Source: Limnomonas spitsbergensis (taxonomy: Eukaryota > Chlorophyta > Chlorophyceae > Chlamydomonadales). Taken from it: a stretch of DNA of 64,000 nt. Below, piece by piece: positions 43,049-57,674 of the stretch (position 1 is the first letter of the stretch; the number at the start of each line of letters is the position of its first letter). The notes beneath the pieces were generated by a model, which did not search any database, was not told the DNA's origin, and saw only the letters and a list, made by a program, of their open reading frames with translations. The translations under genes were made by a program, and so were the position numbers. The stretch spans positions 1,302,001 to 1,366,000 of the forward strand of contig JAYJMM010000027.1 in NCBI GenBank assembly GCA_037349105.1, given 5' to 3'.

Positions 43049-44374
43049 CAATTCTTGCCACCCGCCGCTACAGCACAGAGCGGGTCATATGTATCGTAAA
43101 AACGCGGACAGGCCCAGCAGTGCAAGGAGGTTAGGTCATGCCTTGATATCAGTACCATATTTACTGTGCTCTAACCTGATTGATAGCAGTGCACTAATAC
43201 TGGTAGGCACCAACTGCCCCTTGAGATAATCAAACGCAAACACAATGGGCTTAAGGAGTCCACTTGACAGAATCACCAACTCCAATAACATTATGTGTTG
43301 AGATAACTTGGCCATGCTGAGGGGCCTGCATCTAATTTTTTTAGGATGTTATATTGCAGTGCTGGCCTCCATAGCTGAAGTATTACCTGTTGTAAAGCCT
43401 AGGGTTGTGGCTCTGAAACCACCAGTGCTGTTTTTTCCATCCTCTCGCAAAACCAGTCCTCGGCAGATCTGGCTGGCTCAGCTTAGATAAGAAGGGGGGC
43501 CTGGAATAAAGGACATGAAAATCAAGATGTGTGAATAAAGAGTGGATTCCTAACTTAAGGCATTCTGGAACTCAATGGCAGTGATATGGGAGCTTGCATG
43601 GCTGAGGGGCTGCATGGGGCAAGGGGCATGGCTTCCTGGCAAGCCACCTTTGCCCCAAATTTGCAGCCTCAGGAGTGGGGAATGGTGCATAAATGGGGGG
43701 GGCAGTCTTAATTAGCTACTCTCAGGCTCTCTGAATCACCAGACATCATAGCAATCAGACAGGTTTGGAGTGGATTCCAATCCATCAAAGACAGCCCTGA
43801 TGTGGGCCACATGGAAGGCCATATCTGCATGTTGGACTGGCCAAATGACCCAGGGAAGGTGGCAATGCCTCCGCCTATGGCCCACCTACACCCACTTCAG
43901 GTTATACCTTAACCGTTTTTTGGCAAATTTTCAGGCTCAGCCGCCGCAAGTTTGGTACCCAACAGGGCAGTTTTTGACATCCAACTGCCATTCGGATTCA
44001 AATGATACCCCAATAGACCTCAATAAACCGTGTATGGCAAGCTGATTACAGCACTTGACGATGTAGCAACACACCAGGTCGATCGAGGCAGGTCCTAGAG
44101 AGATGACTTCAAATTGCAGTCGGTACTGCTAGTGTGGACCAGGTTGGGACGGCAGGTCAAACCTCAGTACCCCTAAAACGTGTGGATACATCTGACCCGC
44201 CCTGTACCCGGAAGAAAAGCTCGCAGGTCTTGAACGTCATCAGTGGGACCCGGACCATGCACACACATGGTTGGGAAGTGCAACACCCACGCAAAGCGAA
44301 ATAAGACCTGGCTACTCAAGAGCACAAAATTGGCATCCCTAACATTATTGCATTTCAGGGCCTCATTTGCTCCC

Positions 44375-45484
44375 ATGGGGCTCACCTCTGAAGAACTCCG
44401 TTGGGCTATCGTAACGAGGTGGAATGAGAACCACGACATCTCCAAGACAGCTAGGCAGCTTGGACTATCCGACAGGGTTGTGGAGCACTGGGTGCAGCGA
44501 TATAAAGATTCCGGAGTTGTCCACGTCGCGCCAAAGTCCGGCAAGAAGAAGATCCTCAGCCCAGAGGCGGAGTCCCGGGCCTATGACCTGCTGCTGAGCA
44601 ACCAGCATGGTGGTGCAAAAACAGTTGCACAGGAGCTTGGGACATTAGGCTTGGTCACCAGGACAGTGGGGAAGAAGACTGTCACTCGAGCAGCCCGGAG
44701 GCACGCATCGGAGATTGGGAAAAAATTGAGGGTTCAGCGGGGTGCGCCTAGGAAGCAGCTTTCGGGGTCAACTCGACAGAAGCGGCTGGACTTCTGCAAA
44801 GCCAGCAAGGAAAGGGACTGGAGCCACGTCCTCTTCACCGACTGGAAGAATTTTCCATTTACCTACCCAGGGTTGAAGGTGCAGCCTGTGTCCTAGGGCG
44901 TGGAGGGTGAGGGTGAGAGAGCGGTACGTGAGGCAGCCTCTCCAAATCACCCCCTGGTCCTCAACGTGTATGCGGGCATCTGCAAGTGGGGAATCAGCAA
45001 GCTTCACTTTGTGGCAGGCACCAGCAGCCATAAGACCACCTTCAAGAACGAGAAGGGCCAGGTGGCCAGGAATATCACCACATAGGAGTATGAGGAGGTC
45101 GTGAAGGCGACATTCCTGCCTAAGGGACAGCGCCTTTTCACCCAGCACGACATTGCTACATGGTACCTTTAGCAGGACAACGACCCTACTCACAGAGCAG
45201 CCATACCTGTGGTGAAGAGGTGGAACTCCCAGCGTGGCAGCAGCGTGGGCCTCCTCCAGAAGTGGCCTCCCAACAGCCCGGACTTGAGGCCGATCGAGAA
45301 CTTTTGGGGATATATGCAGGCCAAGATGGACGCTAAGGGATGCATAACTCTACAGGAGTTTAAGGTATCCCTGATCAAGGAGGTAGAAGCAGTATCCAAT
45401 GAGTACTTCTCTAAGCTGGTGGGCAGCATGCCCAAAAGGATCGTTGCATGCATCCGCAAGAAGGGCGACAAGACAAAATATTGA
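44375..45484 (+). pseudogene. Tc1/mariner transposase, array copy 7
   Basis: Group B copy with the three shared TAG codons and Thr in KKTVTRA. Nearly identical to copy 8. Confidence 0.85.
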
Positions 45485-46811
45485 CAATTCTTGCCACCCG
45501 CCGCTACAGCACAGAGCGGGTCATATGTATCGTAAAAACGCGGACAGGCCCAGCAGTGCAAGGAGGTTAGGTCATGCCTTGATATCAGTACCATATTTAC
45601 TGTGCTCTAACCTGATTGATAGCAGTGCACTAATACTGGTAGGCACCAACTGCCCCTTGAGATAATCAAACGCAAACACAATGGGCTTAAGGAGTCCACT
45701 TGACAGAATCACCAACTCCAATAAAATTATGTGTTGAGATAACTTGGCCATGCTGAGGGGCCTGCATCTAATTTTTTTAGGATGTTATATTGCAGTGCTG
45801 GCCTCCATAGCTGAAGTATTACCTGTTGTAAAGCCTAGGGTTGTGGCTCTGAAACCACCAGTGCTGTTTTTTCCATCCTCTCGCAAAACCAGTCCTCGGC
45901 AGATCTGGCTGGCTCAGCTTAGATAAGAAGGGGGGCCTGGGATAAAGGACATGAAAATCAAGATGTGTGAATAAAGAGTGGATTCCTAACTTGAGGCATT
46001 CTGGAACTCAATGGCAGTGATATGGGAGCTTGCATGGCTGAGGGGCTGCATGGGGCAAGGGGCATGGCTTCCTGGCAAGCCACCTTTGCCCCAAATTTGC
46101 AGCCTCAGGAGTGGGGAATGGTGCATAAATGGGGGGGGGCAGTCTTAATTAGCTACTCTCAGGCTCTCTGAATCACCAGACATCATAGCAATCAGACAGG
46201 TTTGGAGTGGATTCCAATCCATCAAAGACAGCCCTGATGTGGGCCACATGGAAGGCCATATCTGCATGTTGGACTGGCCAAATGACCCAGGAAAGGTGGC
46301 AATGCCTCCGCCTATGGCCCACCTACACCCACTTCAGGTTATACCTTAACCGTTTTTTGGCAAATTTTCAGGCTCAGCCGCCGCAAGTTTGGTACCCAAC
46401 AGGGCAGTTTTTGACATCCAACTGCCATTCGGATTCAAATGATACCCCAATAGACCTCAATAAACCGTGTATGGCAAGCTGATTACAGCACTTGACGATG
46501 TAGCAACACACCAGGTCGATCGAGGCAGGTCCTAGAGAGATGACTTCAAATTGCAGTCGGTACTGCTAGTGTGGACCAGGTTGGGACGGCAGGTCAAACC
46601 TCAGTACCCCTAAAACGTGTCGATACATCTGACCCGCCCTGTACCCGGAAGAAAAGCTCGCAGGTCTTGAACGTCATCAGTGGGACCCGGACCATGCACA
46701 CACATGGTTGGGAAGTGCAACACCCACGCAAAGCGAAATAAGACCTGGCTACTCAAGAGCACAAAATTGGCATCCCTAACATTATTGCATTTCAGGGCCT
46801 CATTTGCTCCC

Positions 46812-47921
46812 ATGGGGCTCACCTCTGAAGAACTCCGTTGGGCTATCGTAACGAGGTGGAATGAGAACCACGACATCTCCAAGACAGCTAGGCAGCTTGG
46901 ACTATCCGACAGGGTTGTGGAGCACTGGGTGCAGCGATATAAAGATTCCGGAGTTGTCCACGTCGCGCCAAAGTCCGGCAAGAAGAAGATCCTCAGCCCA
47001 GAGGCGGAGTCCCGGGCCTATGACCTGCTGCTGAGCAACCAGCATGGTGGTGCAAAAACAGTTGCACAGGAGCTTGAGACATTAGGCTTGGTCACCAGGA
47101 CAGTGGGGAAGAAGACTGTCACTCGAGCAGCCCGGAGGCACGCATCGGAGATTGGGAAAAAATTGAGGGTTCAGCGGGGTGCGCCTAGGAAGCAGCTTTC
47201 GGGGTCAACTCGACAGAAGCGGCTGGACTTCTGCAAAGCCAGCAAGGAAAGGGACTGGAGCCACGTCCTCTTCACCGACTGGAAGAATTTTCCATTTACC
47301 TACCCAGGGTTGAATGTGCAGCCTGTGTCCTAGGGCGTGGAGGGTGAGGGTGAGAGAGCGGTACGTGAGGCAGCCTCTCCAAATCACCCCCTGGTCCTCA
47401 ACGTGTATGCGGGCATCTGCAAGTGGGGAATCAGCAAGCTTCACTTTGTGGCAGGCACCAGCAGCCATAAGACCACCTTCAAGAACGAGAAGGGCCAGGT
47501 GGCCAGGAATATCACCACATAGGAGTATGAGGAGGTCGTGAAGGCGACATTCCTGCCTAAGGGACAGCGCCTTTTCACCCAGCACGACATTGCTACATGG
47601 TACCTTTAGCAGGACAACGACCCTACTCACAGAGCAGCCATACCTGTGGTGAAGAGGTGGAACTCCCAGCGTGGCAGCAGCGTGGGCCTCCTCCAGAAGT
47701 GGCCTCCCAACAGCCCGGACTTGAGGCCGATCGAGAACTTTTGGGGATATATGCAGGCCAAGATGGACGCTAAGGGATGCATAACTCTACAGGAGTTTAA
47801 GGTATCCCTGATCAAGGAGGTAGAAGCAGTATCCAATGAGTACTTCTCTAAGCTGGTGGGCAGCATGCCCAAAAGGATCGTTGCATGCATCCGCAAGAAG
47901 GGCGACAAGACAAAATATTGA
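46812..47921 (+). pseudogene. Tc1/mariner transposase, array copy 8
   Basis: Group B copy with the three shared TAG codons. Private changes are Glu for Gly in AQELETLG and Asn for Lys before VQPVS. Confidence 0.85.
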
Positions 47922-49250
47922 CAATTCTTGCCACCCGCCGCTACAGCACAGAGCGGGTCATATGTATCGTAAAAACGCGGACAGGCCCAGCAGTGCAAGG
48001 AGGTTAGGTCATGCCTTGATATCAGTACCATATTTACTGTGCTCTAACCTGATTGATAGCAGTGCACTAATACTGGTAGGCACCAACTGCCCCTTGAGAT
48101 AATCAAACGCAAACACAATGGGCTTAAGGAGTCCACTTGACAGAATCACCAACTCCAATAAAATTATGTGTTGAGATAACTTGGCCATGCTGAGGGGCCT
48201 GCATCTAATTTTTTTAGGATGTTATATTGCAGTGCTGGCCTCCATAGCTGAAGTATTACCTGTTGTAAAACCTAGGGTTGTGGCTCTGAAACCACCAGTG
48301 CTGTTTTTTCCATCCTCTCGCAAAACCAGTCCTCGGCAGATCTGGCTGGCTCAGCTTAGATAAGAAGGGGGGCCTGGAATAAAGGACATGAAAATCAAGA
48401 TGTGTGAATAAAGAGTGGATACCTAACTTAAGGCATTCTGGAACTCAATGGCAGTGATATGGGAGCTTGCATGGCTGAGGGGCTGCATGGGGCAAGGGGC
48501 ATGGCTTCCTGGCAAGCCACCTTTGCCCCAAATTTGCAGCCTCAGGAGTGGGGAATGGTGCATAAATTGGGGGGGGGGCAGTCTTAATTAGCTACTATCA
48601 GGCTCTCTGAATCACCAGACAGCATAGCAATCAGACAGGTTTGGAGTGGATTCCAATCCATCAAAGACAGCCCTGATGTGGGCCACATGGAAGGCCATAT
48701 CTGCATGTTGGACTGGCCAAATGACCCAGGAAAGGTGGCAATGCCTCCGCCTATGGCCCACCTACACCCACTTCAGGTTATACCTTAACCGTTTTTTTGC
48801 AAATTTTCAGGCTCAGCCGCCGCAAGTTTGGTACCCAACAGGGCAGTTTTTGACATCCAACTGCCATTCGGATTCAAATGATACCCCAATAGACCTCAAT
48901 AAACCGTGTATGGCAAGCTGATTACAGCACTTGACGATGTAGCATCACACCAGGTCGATCGAGGCAGTTCCTAGAGAGATGACTTCAAATTGCAGTCGGT
49001 ACTGCTAGTGTGGACCAGGTTGGGACGGCAGGTCAAACCTCAGTACCCCTAAAACGTGTCGATACATCTGACCCGCCCTGTACCCGGAAGAAAAGCTCGC
49101 AGGTCTTGAACGTCATCAGTGGGACCCGGACCATGCACACACATGGTTGGGAAGTGCAACACCCACGCAAAGCGAAATAAGACCTGGCTACTCAAGAGCA
49201 CAAAATTGGCATCCCTAACATTATTGCATTTCAGGGCCTCATTTGCTCCC

Positions 49251-50360
49251 ATGGGGCTCACCTCTGAAGAACTCCGTTGGGCTATCGTAACGAGGTGGAA
49301 TGAGAACCACGACATCTCCAAGACAGCTAGGCAGCTTGGACTATCCGACAGGGTTGTGGAGCACTGGGTGCAGCGATATAAAGATTCCGGAGTTGTCCAC
49401 GTCGCGCCAAAGTCCGGCAAGAAGAAGATCCTCAGCCCAGAGGCGGAGTCCCGGGCCTATGACCTGCTGCTGAGCAACCAGCATGGTAGTGCAAAAACAG
49501 TTGCACAGGAGCTTGGGACATTAGGCTTGGTCACCAGGACAGTGGTGAAGAAGACTGTCACTCGAGCAGCCCGGAGGCACGCATCGGAGATTGGGAAAAA
49601 ATTGAGGGTTCAGCGGGGTGCGCCTAGGAAGCAGCTTTCGGGGTCAACTCGACAGAAGCGGCTGGACTTCTGCAAAGCCAGCAAGGAAAGGGACTGGAGC
49701 CACGTCCTCTTCACCGACTGGAAGAAGTTTCCATTTACCTACCCAGGGGTGAAGGTGCAGCCTGTGTCCTAGGGCGTGGAGGGTGAGGGTGAGAGAGCGG
49801 TACGTGAGGCAGCCTCTCCAAATCACCCCCTGGTCCTCAACGTGTATGCGGGCATCTGCAAGTGGGGAATCAGCAAGCTTCACTTTGTGGCAGGCACCAG
49901 CAGCCAGAAGACCACCTTCAAGAACAAGAAGGGCCAGGTGGCCAGGAATATCACCACATAGGAGTATGAGGAGGTCGTGAAGGCGACATTCCTGCCTGAG
50001 GGACAGCGCCTTTTCACCCAGCACGACATTGTTACATGGTACCTTTAGCAGGACAACGACCCTACTCACAGAGCAGCCATACCTGTGGTGAAGAGGTGGA
50101 ACTCCCAGCGTGGCAGCAGCGTGGGCCTCCTCCAGAAGTGGCCTCCCAACAGCCCGGACTTGAGGCCGATCGAGAACTTTTGGGGATATATGCAGGCCAA
50201 GATGGACGCTAAGGGATGCATAACTCTACAGGAGTTTAAGGTATCCCTGATCAAGGAGGTAGAAGCAGTATCCAATGAGTACTTCTCTAAGCTGGTGGGC
50301 AGCATGCCCCAAAGGATCGTTGCATGCATCCGCAAGAAGGGCGACAAGACAAAATATTGA
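49251..50360 (+). pseudogene. Tc1/mariner transposase, array copy 9
   Basis: Group B copy with the three shared TAG codons. It shares Val in RTVVKKTV and Lys in DWKKFPF with copy 10, and has Ser for Gly in QHGSAK. Confidence 0.85.
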
Positions 50361-51685
50361 CAATTCTTGCCACCCGCCGCTACAGCACAGAGCGGGTCAT
50401 ATGTATCGTAAAAACGCGGACAGGCCCAGCAGTGCAAGGAGGTTAGGTCATGACTTGATATCAGTACCATATTTACTGTGCTCTAACCTGATTGATAGCA
50501 GTGCACTAATACTGGTAGGCACCAACTGCCCCTTGAGATAATCAAACGCAAACACAATGGGCTTAAGGAGTCCACTTGACAGAATCACCAACTCCAATAA
50601 AATTATGTGTTGAGATAACTTGGCCATGCTGAGGGGCCTGCATCTAATTTTTTTAGGATGTTATATTGCAGTGCTGGCCTCCATAGCTGAAGTATTACCT
50701 GTTGTAAAGCCTAGGGTTGTGGCTCTGAAACCACCAGTGCTGTTTTTTCCATCCTCTCGCAAAACCAGTCCTCGGCAGATCTGGCTGGCTCAGCTTACAT
50801 AAGAAGGGGGGCCTGGAATAAAGGACATGAAAATCAAGATGTGTGAATAAAGAGTGGATACCTAACTTAAGGCATTCTGGAACTCAATCGCAGTGATATG
50901 GGAGCTTGCATGGCTGAGGGGCTGCATGGGGCAAGGGGCATGGCTTCCTGGCAAGCCACCTTTGCCCCAAATTTGCAGCCTCAGGAGTGGGGAATGGTGC
51001 ATAAATTGGGGGGCAGTCTTAATTAGCTACTCTCAGGCTCTCTGAATCACCAGACATCATAGCAATCAGACAGGTTTGGAGTGGATTTCAATCCATCAAA
51101 GACAGCCCTGATGTGGGCCACATGGAAGGCCATATCTGCATGTTGGACTGGCCAAATGACCCAGGGAAGGTGGCAATGCCTCCGCCTATGGCCCACCTAC
51201 ACCCACTTCAGGTTATACCTTAACCGTTTTTTGGCAAATTTTCAGGCTCAGCCGCCGCAAGTTTGGTACCCAACAGGGCAGTTTTTGACATCCAACTGCC
51301 ATTCGGATTCAAATTATACCCCAATAGACCTCAATAAACCGTGTATGGCAAGCTGATTACAGCACTTGACGATGTAGCAACACACCAGGTCGATCGAGGC
51401 AGTTCCTAGAGAGATGACTTCAAATTGCAGTCGGTACTGCCAGTGTGGACCAGGTTGGGACGGCAGGTCAAACCTCAGTACCCCTAAAACGTGTCGATAC
51501 ATCTGACCCGCCCTGTACCCGGAAGAAAAGCTCGCAGGTCTTGAACGTCATCAGTGGGACCCGGACCATGCACACACATGGTTGGGAAGTGCAACACCCA
51601 CGCAAAGCGAAATAAGACCTGGCTACTCAAGAGCACAAAATTGGCATCCCTAACATTATTGCATTTCAGGGCCTCATTTGCTCCC

Positions 51686-52795
51686 ATGGGGCTCACCTCT
51701 GAAGAACTCCGTTGGGCTATCGTAACGAGGTGGAATGAGAACCACGACATCTCCAAGACAGCTAGGCAGCTTGGACTATCCGACAGGGTTGTGGAGCACT
51801 GGGTGCAGCGATATAAAGATTCCGGAGTTGTCCACGTCGCGCCAAAGTCCGGCAAGAAGAAGATCCTCAGCCCAGAGGCGGAGTCCCGGGCCTATGACCT
51901 GCTGCTGAGCAACCAGCATGGTGGTGCAAAAACAGTTGCACAGGAGCTTGGGACATTAGGCTTGGTCACCAGGACAGTGGTGAAGAAGACTGTCACTCGA
52001 GCAGCCCGGAGGCACGCATCGGAGATTGGGAAAAAATTGAGGGTTCAGCGGGGTGCGCCTAGGAAGCAGCTTTCGGGGTCAACTCGACAGAAGCGGCTGG
52101 ACTTCTGCAAAGCCAGCAAGGAAAGGGACTGGAGCCACGTCCTCTTCACCAACTGGAAGAAGTTTCCATTTACCTACCCAGGGGTGAAGGTGCAGCCTGT
52201 GTCCTAGGGCGTGGAGGGTGAGGGTGAGAGAGCGGTACGTGAGGCAGCCTCTCCAAATCACCCCCTGGTCCTCAACGTGTATGCGGGCATCTGCAAGTGG
52301 GGAATCAGCAAGCTTCACTTTGTGGCAGGCACCAGCAGCCAGAAGACCACCTTCAAGAACAAGAAGGGCCAGGTGGCCAGGAATATCACCACATAGGAGT
52401 ATGAGGAGGTCGTGAAGGCGACATTCCTGCCTGAGGGACAGCGCCTTTTCACCCAGCACGACATTGCTACATGGTACCTTTAGCAGGACAACGACCCTAT
52501 TCACAGAGCAGCCATACCTGTGGTGAAGAGGTGGAACTCCCAGCGTGGCAGCAGCGTGGGCCTCCTCCAGAAGTGGCCTCCCAACAGCCCGGACTTGAGG
52601 CCGATCGAGAACTTTTGGGGATATATGCAGGCCAAGATGGACGCTAAGGGATGCATAACTCTACAGGAGTTTAAGGTATCCCTGATCAAGGAGGTAGAAG
52701 CAGTATCCAATGAGTACTTCTCTAAGCTGGTGGGCAGCATGCCCCAAAGGATCGTTGCATGCATCCGCAAGAAGGGCGACAAGACAAAATATTGA
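51686..52795 (+). pseudogene. Tc1/mariner transposase, array copy 10
   Basis: Group B copy with the three shared TAG codons. The first catalytic Asp is lost: FTNWK replaces FTDWK (codon 52151-52153), so this copy would be inactive even if read through. Confidence 0.85.
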
Positions 52796-54121
52796 CAATT
52801 CTTGCCACCCGCCGCTACAGCACAGGGCGGGTCATATGTATCGTAAAACGCGGACAGGCCCAGCAGTGCAAGGAGGTTAGGTCATGACTTGATATCAGTA
52901 CCATATTTACTGTGCTCTAACCTGATTGATAGCAGTGCACTAATACTGGTAGGCACCAACTGCCCCTTGAGATAATCAAACGCAAACACAATGGGCTTAA
53001 GGAGTCCACTTGACAGAATCACCAACTCCAATACAATTATGTTTTGAGATAACTTGGCCATGCTGAGGGGCCTGCATCTAATTTTTTTAGGATGTTATAT
53101 TGCAGTGCTGGCCTCCATAGCTGAAGTATTACCTGTTGTAAAGCCTAGGGTTGTGGCTCTGAAACCACCAATGCTGTTTTTTCCATCCTCTCGCAAAACC
53201 AGTCCTCGGCAGATCTGGCTGGCTCAGCTTAGATAAGAAGGGGGGCCTGGAATAAAGGACATGAAAATCAAGATGTGTGAATAAAGAGTGGATACCTAAC
53301 TTGAAGGCATTCTGGAACTCAATCGCAGTGATATGGGAGCTTGCATGGCTGAGGGGCTGCATGGGGCTAAGGGGCATGGCTTCCTGGCAAGCCACCTTTG
53401 CCCCAAATTTGCAGCCTCAGGAGTGGGGAATGGTGCATAAATTGGGGGGCAGTCTTAATTAGCTACTCTCAGGCTCTCTGAATCACCAGACATCATAGCA
53501 ATCAGACAGGTTTGGAGTGGATTTCAATCCATCAAAGACAGCCCTGATGTGGGCCACATGGAAGGCCATATCTGCATGTTGGACTGGCCAAATGACCCAG
53601 GGAAGGTGGCAATGCCTCCGCCTATGGCCCACCTACACCCACTTCAGGTTATACCTTAACCGTTTTTTGGCAAATTTTCAGGCTCAGCCGCCGCAAGTTT
53701 GGTACCCAACAGGGCAGTTTTTGACATCCAACTGCCATTCGGATTCAAATGATACCCCAATAGACCTCAATAAACCGTGTATGGCAAGCTGATTACAGCA
53801 CTTGACGATGTAGCAACACACCAGGTCGATCGAGGCAGTTCCTAGAGAGATGACTTCAAATTGCAGTCGGTACTGCTAGTGTGGACCAGGTTGGGACGGC
53901 AGGTCAAACCTCAGTACCCCTAAAACGTGTCGATACATCTGACCCGCCCTGTACCCGGAAGAAAAGCTCGCAGGTCTTGAACGTCATCAGTGGGACCCGG
54001 ACCATGCACACACATGGTTGGGAAGTGCAACACCCACGCAAAGCGAAATAAGACCTGGCTACTCAAGAGCACAAAATTGGCATCCCTAACATTATTGCAT
54101 TTCAGGGCCTCATTTGCTCCC

Positions 54122-55235
54122 ATGGGGCTCACCTCTGAAGAACTCCGTTGGGCTATCGTAACGAGCGAGGTGGAATGAGAACCACGACATCTCCAAGACA
54201 GCTAGGCAGCTTGGACTATCCGACAGGGTTGTGGAGCACTGGGTGCAGCGATATAAAGATTCCGGAGTTGTCCACGTCGCGCCAAAGTCTGGCAAGGAGA
54301 AGATCCTCAGCCCAGAGGCGGAGTCCCGGGCCTATGACCTGCTGCTGAGCAACCAGCATGGTGGTGCAAAAACAGTTGCACAGGAGCTTGGGACATTAGG
54401 CTTGGTCACCAGGACAGTGGGGAAGAAGATTGTCACTCGAGCAGCCCGGAGGCACGCATCGGAGATTGGGAAAAAATTGAGGGTTCAGCGGGGTGCGCCT
54501 AGGAAGCAGCTTTCGGGGTCAACTCGACAGAAGCGGTTGGACTTCTGCAAAGCCAGCAAGGAAAGGGACTGGAGCCACGTCCTCTTCACCGACTGGAAGA
54601 AGTTTCCATTTACCTACCCAGGGGTGAAGGTGCAGCCTGTGTCCTAGGGCATGGAGGGTGAGGGTGAGAGAGCGGTACGTGAGGCAGCCTCTACAAATCA
54701 CCCCATGGTCCTCAACGTGTATGCGGGCATCTGCAAGTGGGGAATCAGCAAGCTTCACTTTGTGGCAGGCACCAGCAGCCCGAAGACCACCTTCAAGAAC
54801 AAGAAGGGCCAGGTGGCCAGGAATATCACCACATAGGAGTATGAGGAGGTCGTGAAGGCGACATTCCTGCCTGAGGGACAGCGCCTTTTCACCCAGCACG
54901 ACATTGCTACATGGTACCTTTAGCAGGACAACGACCCTATTCACAGAGCAGCCATACCTGTGGTGAAGAGGTGGAACTCCCAGCGTGGCAGCAGCGTGGG
55001 CCTCCTCCAGAAGTGGCATCCCAACAGCCCGGACTTGAGGCCGATCGAGAACTTTTGGGGATATATGCAGGCCAAGATGGACGCTAAGGGATGCATAACT
55101 CTACAGGAGTTTAAGGGATCCCTGATCAAGGAGGTAGAAGCAGTATCCAATGAGTACTTCTCTAAGCTGGTGGGCAGCATGCCCAAAAGGATCGTTGCAT
55201 GCATCCGCAAGAAGGGCGACAAGACAAAATATTGA
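54122..55235 (+). pseudogene. Tc1/mariner transposase, array copy 11
   Basis: Group B copy with a 4-bp tandem duplication (CGAG twice, 54162-54169) near the start that shifts the frame, plus the three shared TAG codons. The duplication is shared with copies 12 and 13. Confidence 0.85.
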
Positions 55236-56560
55236 CAATTCTTGCCACCCGCCGCTACAGCACAGGGCGGGTCATATGTATCGTAAAAACGCGGACAGGC
55301 CCAGCAGTGCAAGGAGGTTAGGTCATGACTTGATATCAGTACCATATTGACTGTGCTCTAACCTGATTGATAGCAGTGCACTAATACTGGTAGGCACCAA
55401 CTGCCCCTTGAGATAATCAAACGCAAACACAATGGGCTTAAGGAGTCCACTTGACAGAATCACCAACTCCAATACAATTATGTTTTGAGATAACTTGGCC
55501 ATGCTGAGGGGCCTGCATCTAATTTTTTTAGGATGTTATATTGCAGTGCTGGCCTCCATAGCTGAAGTATTACCTGTTGTAAAGCCTAGGGTTGTGGCTC
55601 TGAAACCACCAATGCTGTTTTTTCCATCCTCTCGCAAAACCAGTCCTCGGCAGATCTGGCTGGCTCAGCTTAGATAAGAAGGGGGGCCTGGAATAAAGGA
55701 CATGAAAATCAAGATGTGTGAATAAAGAGTGGATACCTAACTTGAGGCATTCTGGAACTCAATGGCAGTGATATGGGAGCTTGCATGGCTGAGGGGCTGC
55801 ATGGGGCTAGGGGCATGGCTTCCTGGCAAGCCACCTTTGCCCCAAATTTGCAGCCTCAGGAGTGGGGAATGTTGCATAAATTGGGGGTCAGTCTTAATTA
55901 GCTACTCTCAGGCTCTCTGAATCACCAGACATCATAGCAATCAGACAGGTTTGGAGTGGATTCCAATCCATCAAAGACAGCCCTGATGTGGGCCACATGG
56001 AAGGCCATATCTGCATGTTGGACTGGCCAAATGACCCAGGGAAGGTGGCAATGCCTCCGCCTGTGGCCCACCTACACCCACTTCAGGTTATACCTTAACC
56101 GTTTTTTGGCAAATTTTCAGGCTCAGCCGCCGCAAGTTTGGTACCCAACAGGGCAGGTTTTGACATCCAACTGCCATTCGGATGCAAATGATACCCCAAT
56201 AGACCTCAATAAACCGTGTATGGCAAGCTGATTACAGCACTTGACGATGTAGCAACACACCAGGTCGATCGAGGCAGTTCCTAGAGAGATGACTTCAAAT
56301 TGCAGTTGGTACTGCTAGTGTGGACCAGGTTGGGACGGCAGGTCAAACCTCAGTACCCCTAAAACGTGTCGATACATCTGACCCGCCCTGTACCCGGAAG
56401 AAAAGCTCGCAGGTCTTGAACTTCATCAGTGGGACCCGGACCATGCACACACATGGTTGGGAAGTGCAACACCCACGCAAAGCGAAATAAGACCTGGCTA
56501 CTCAAGAGCACACAATTGGCATCCCTAACATTATTGCATTTCAGGGCCTCATTTGCTCCC

Positions 56561-57674
56561 ATGGGGCTCACCTCTGAAGAACTCCGTTGGGCTATCGTAA
56601 CGAGCGAGGTGGAATGAGAACCACGACATCTCCAAGACAGCTAGGCAGCTTGGACTATCCGACAGGGTTGTGGAGCACTGGGTGCAGCGATATAAAGATT
56701 CCGGAGTTGTCCACGTCGCGCCAAAGTCCGGCAAGAAGAAGATCCTCAGCCCAGAGGCGGAGTCCCGGGCCTATGACCTGCTGCTGAGCAACCAGCATGG
56801 TGGTGCAAAAACAGTTGCACAGGAGCTTGGGACATTAGGCTTGGTCACCAGGACAGTGGGGAAGAAGACTGTCACTCGAGCAGCCCGGAGGCACGCATCG
56901 GAGATTGGGAAAAAATTGAGGGTTCAGCGGGGTGCGCCTAGGAAGCAGCTTTCGGGGTCAACTCGACAGAAGCGGTTGGACTTCTGCAAAGCCAGCAAGG
57001 AAAGGGACTGGAGCCACGTCCTCTTCACCGACTGGAAGACGTTTCCATTTACCTACCCAGGGGTGAAGGTGCAGCCTGTGTCCTAGGGCATGGAGGGTGA
57101 GGGTGAGAGAGCGGTACGTGAGGCAGCCTCTACAAATCACCCCATGGTCCTCAACGTGTATGCGGGCATCTGCAAGTGGGGAATCAGCAAGCTTCACTTT
57201 GTGGCAGGCACCAGCAGCCCGAAGACCACCTTCAAGAACAAGAAGGGCCAGGTGGCCAGGAATATCACCACATAGGAGTATGAGGAGGTCGTGAAGGCGA
57301 CATTCCTGCCTGAGGGACAGCGCCTTTTCACCCAGCACGACATTGCTACATGGTACCTTAAGCAGGACAACGACCCTATTCACAGAGCAGCCATACCTGT
57401 GGTGAAGAGGTGGAACTCCCAGCGTGGCAGCAGCGTGGGCCTCCTCCAGAAGTGGCCTCCCAACAGCCCGGACTTGAGGCCGATCGAGAACTTTTGGGGA
57501 TATATGCAGGCCAAGATGGACGCTAAGGGATGCATAACTCTACAGGAGTTTAAGGGATCCCTGATCAAGGAGGTAGAAGCAGTATCCAATGAGTACTTCT
57601 CTAAGCTGGTGGGCAGCATGCCCAAAAGGATCGTTGCATGCATCCGCAAGAAGGGCGACAAGACAAAATATTGA
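56561..57674 (+). pseudogene. Tc1/mariner transposase, array copy 12
   Basis: It has the CGAG duplication (56601-56608) and two shared TAG codons. At the third TAG site it has AAG (Lys, 57360-57362), so the second catalytic Asp to the C-terminus is one open frame. Almost identical to copy 13. Confidence 0.85.
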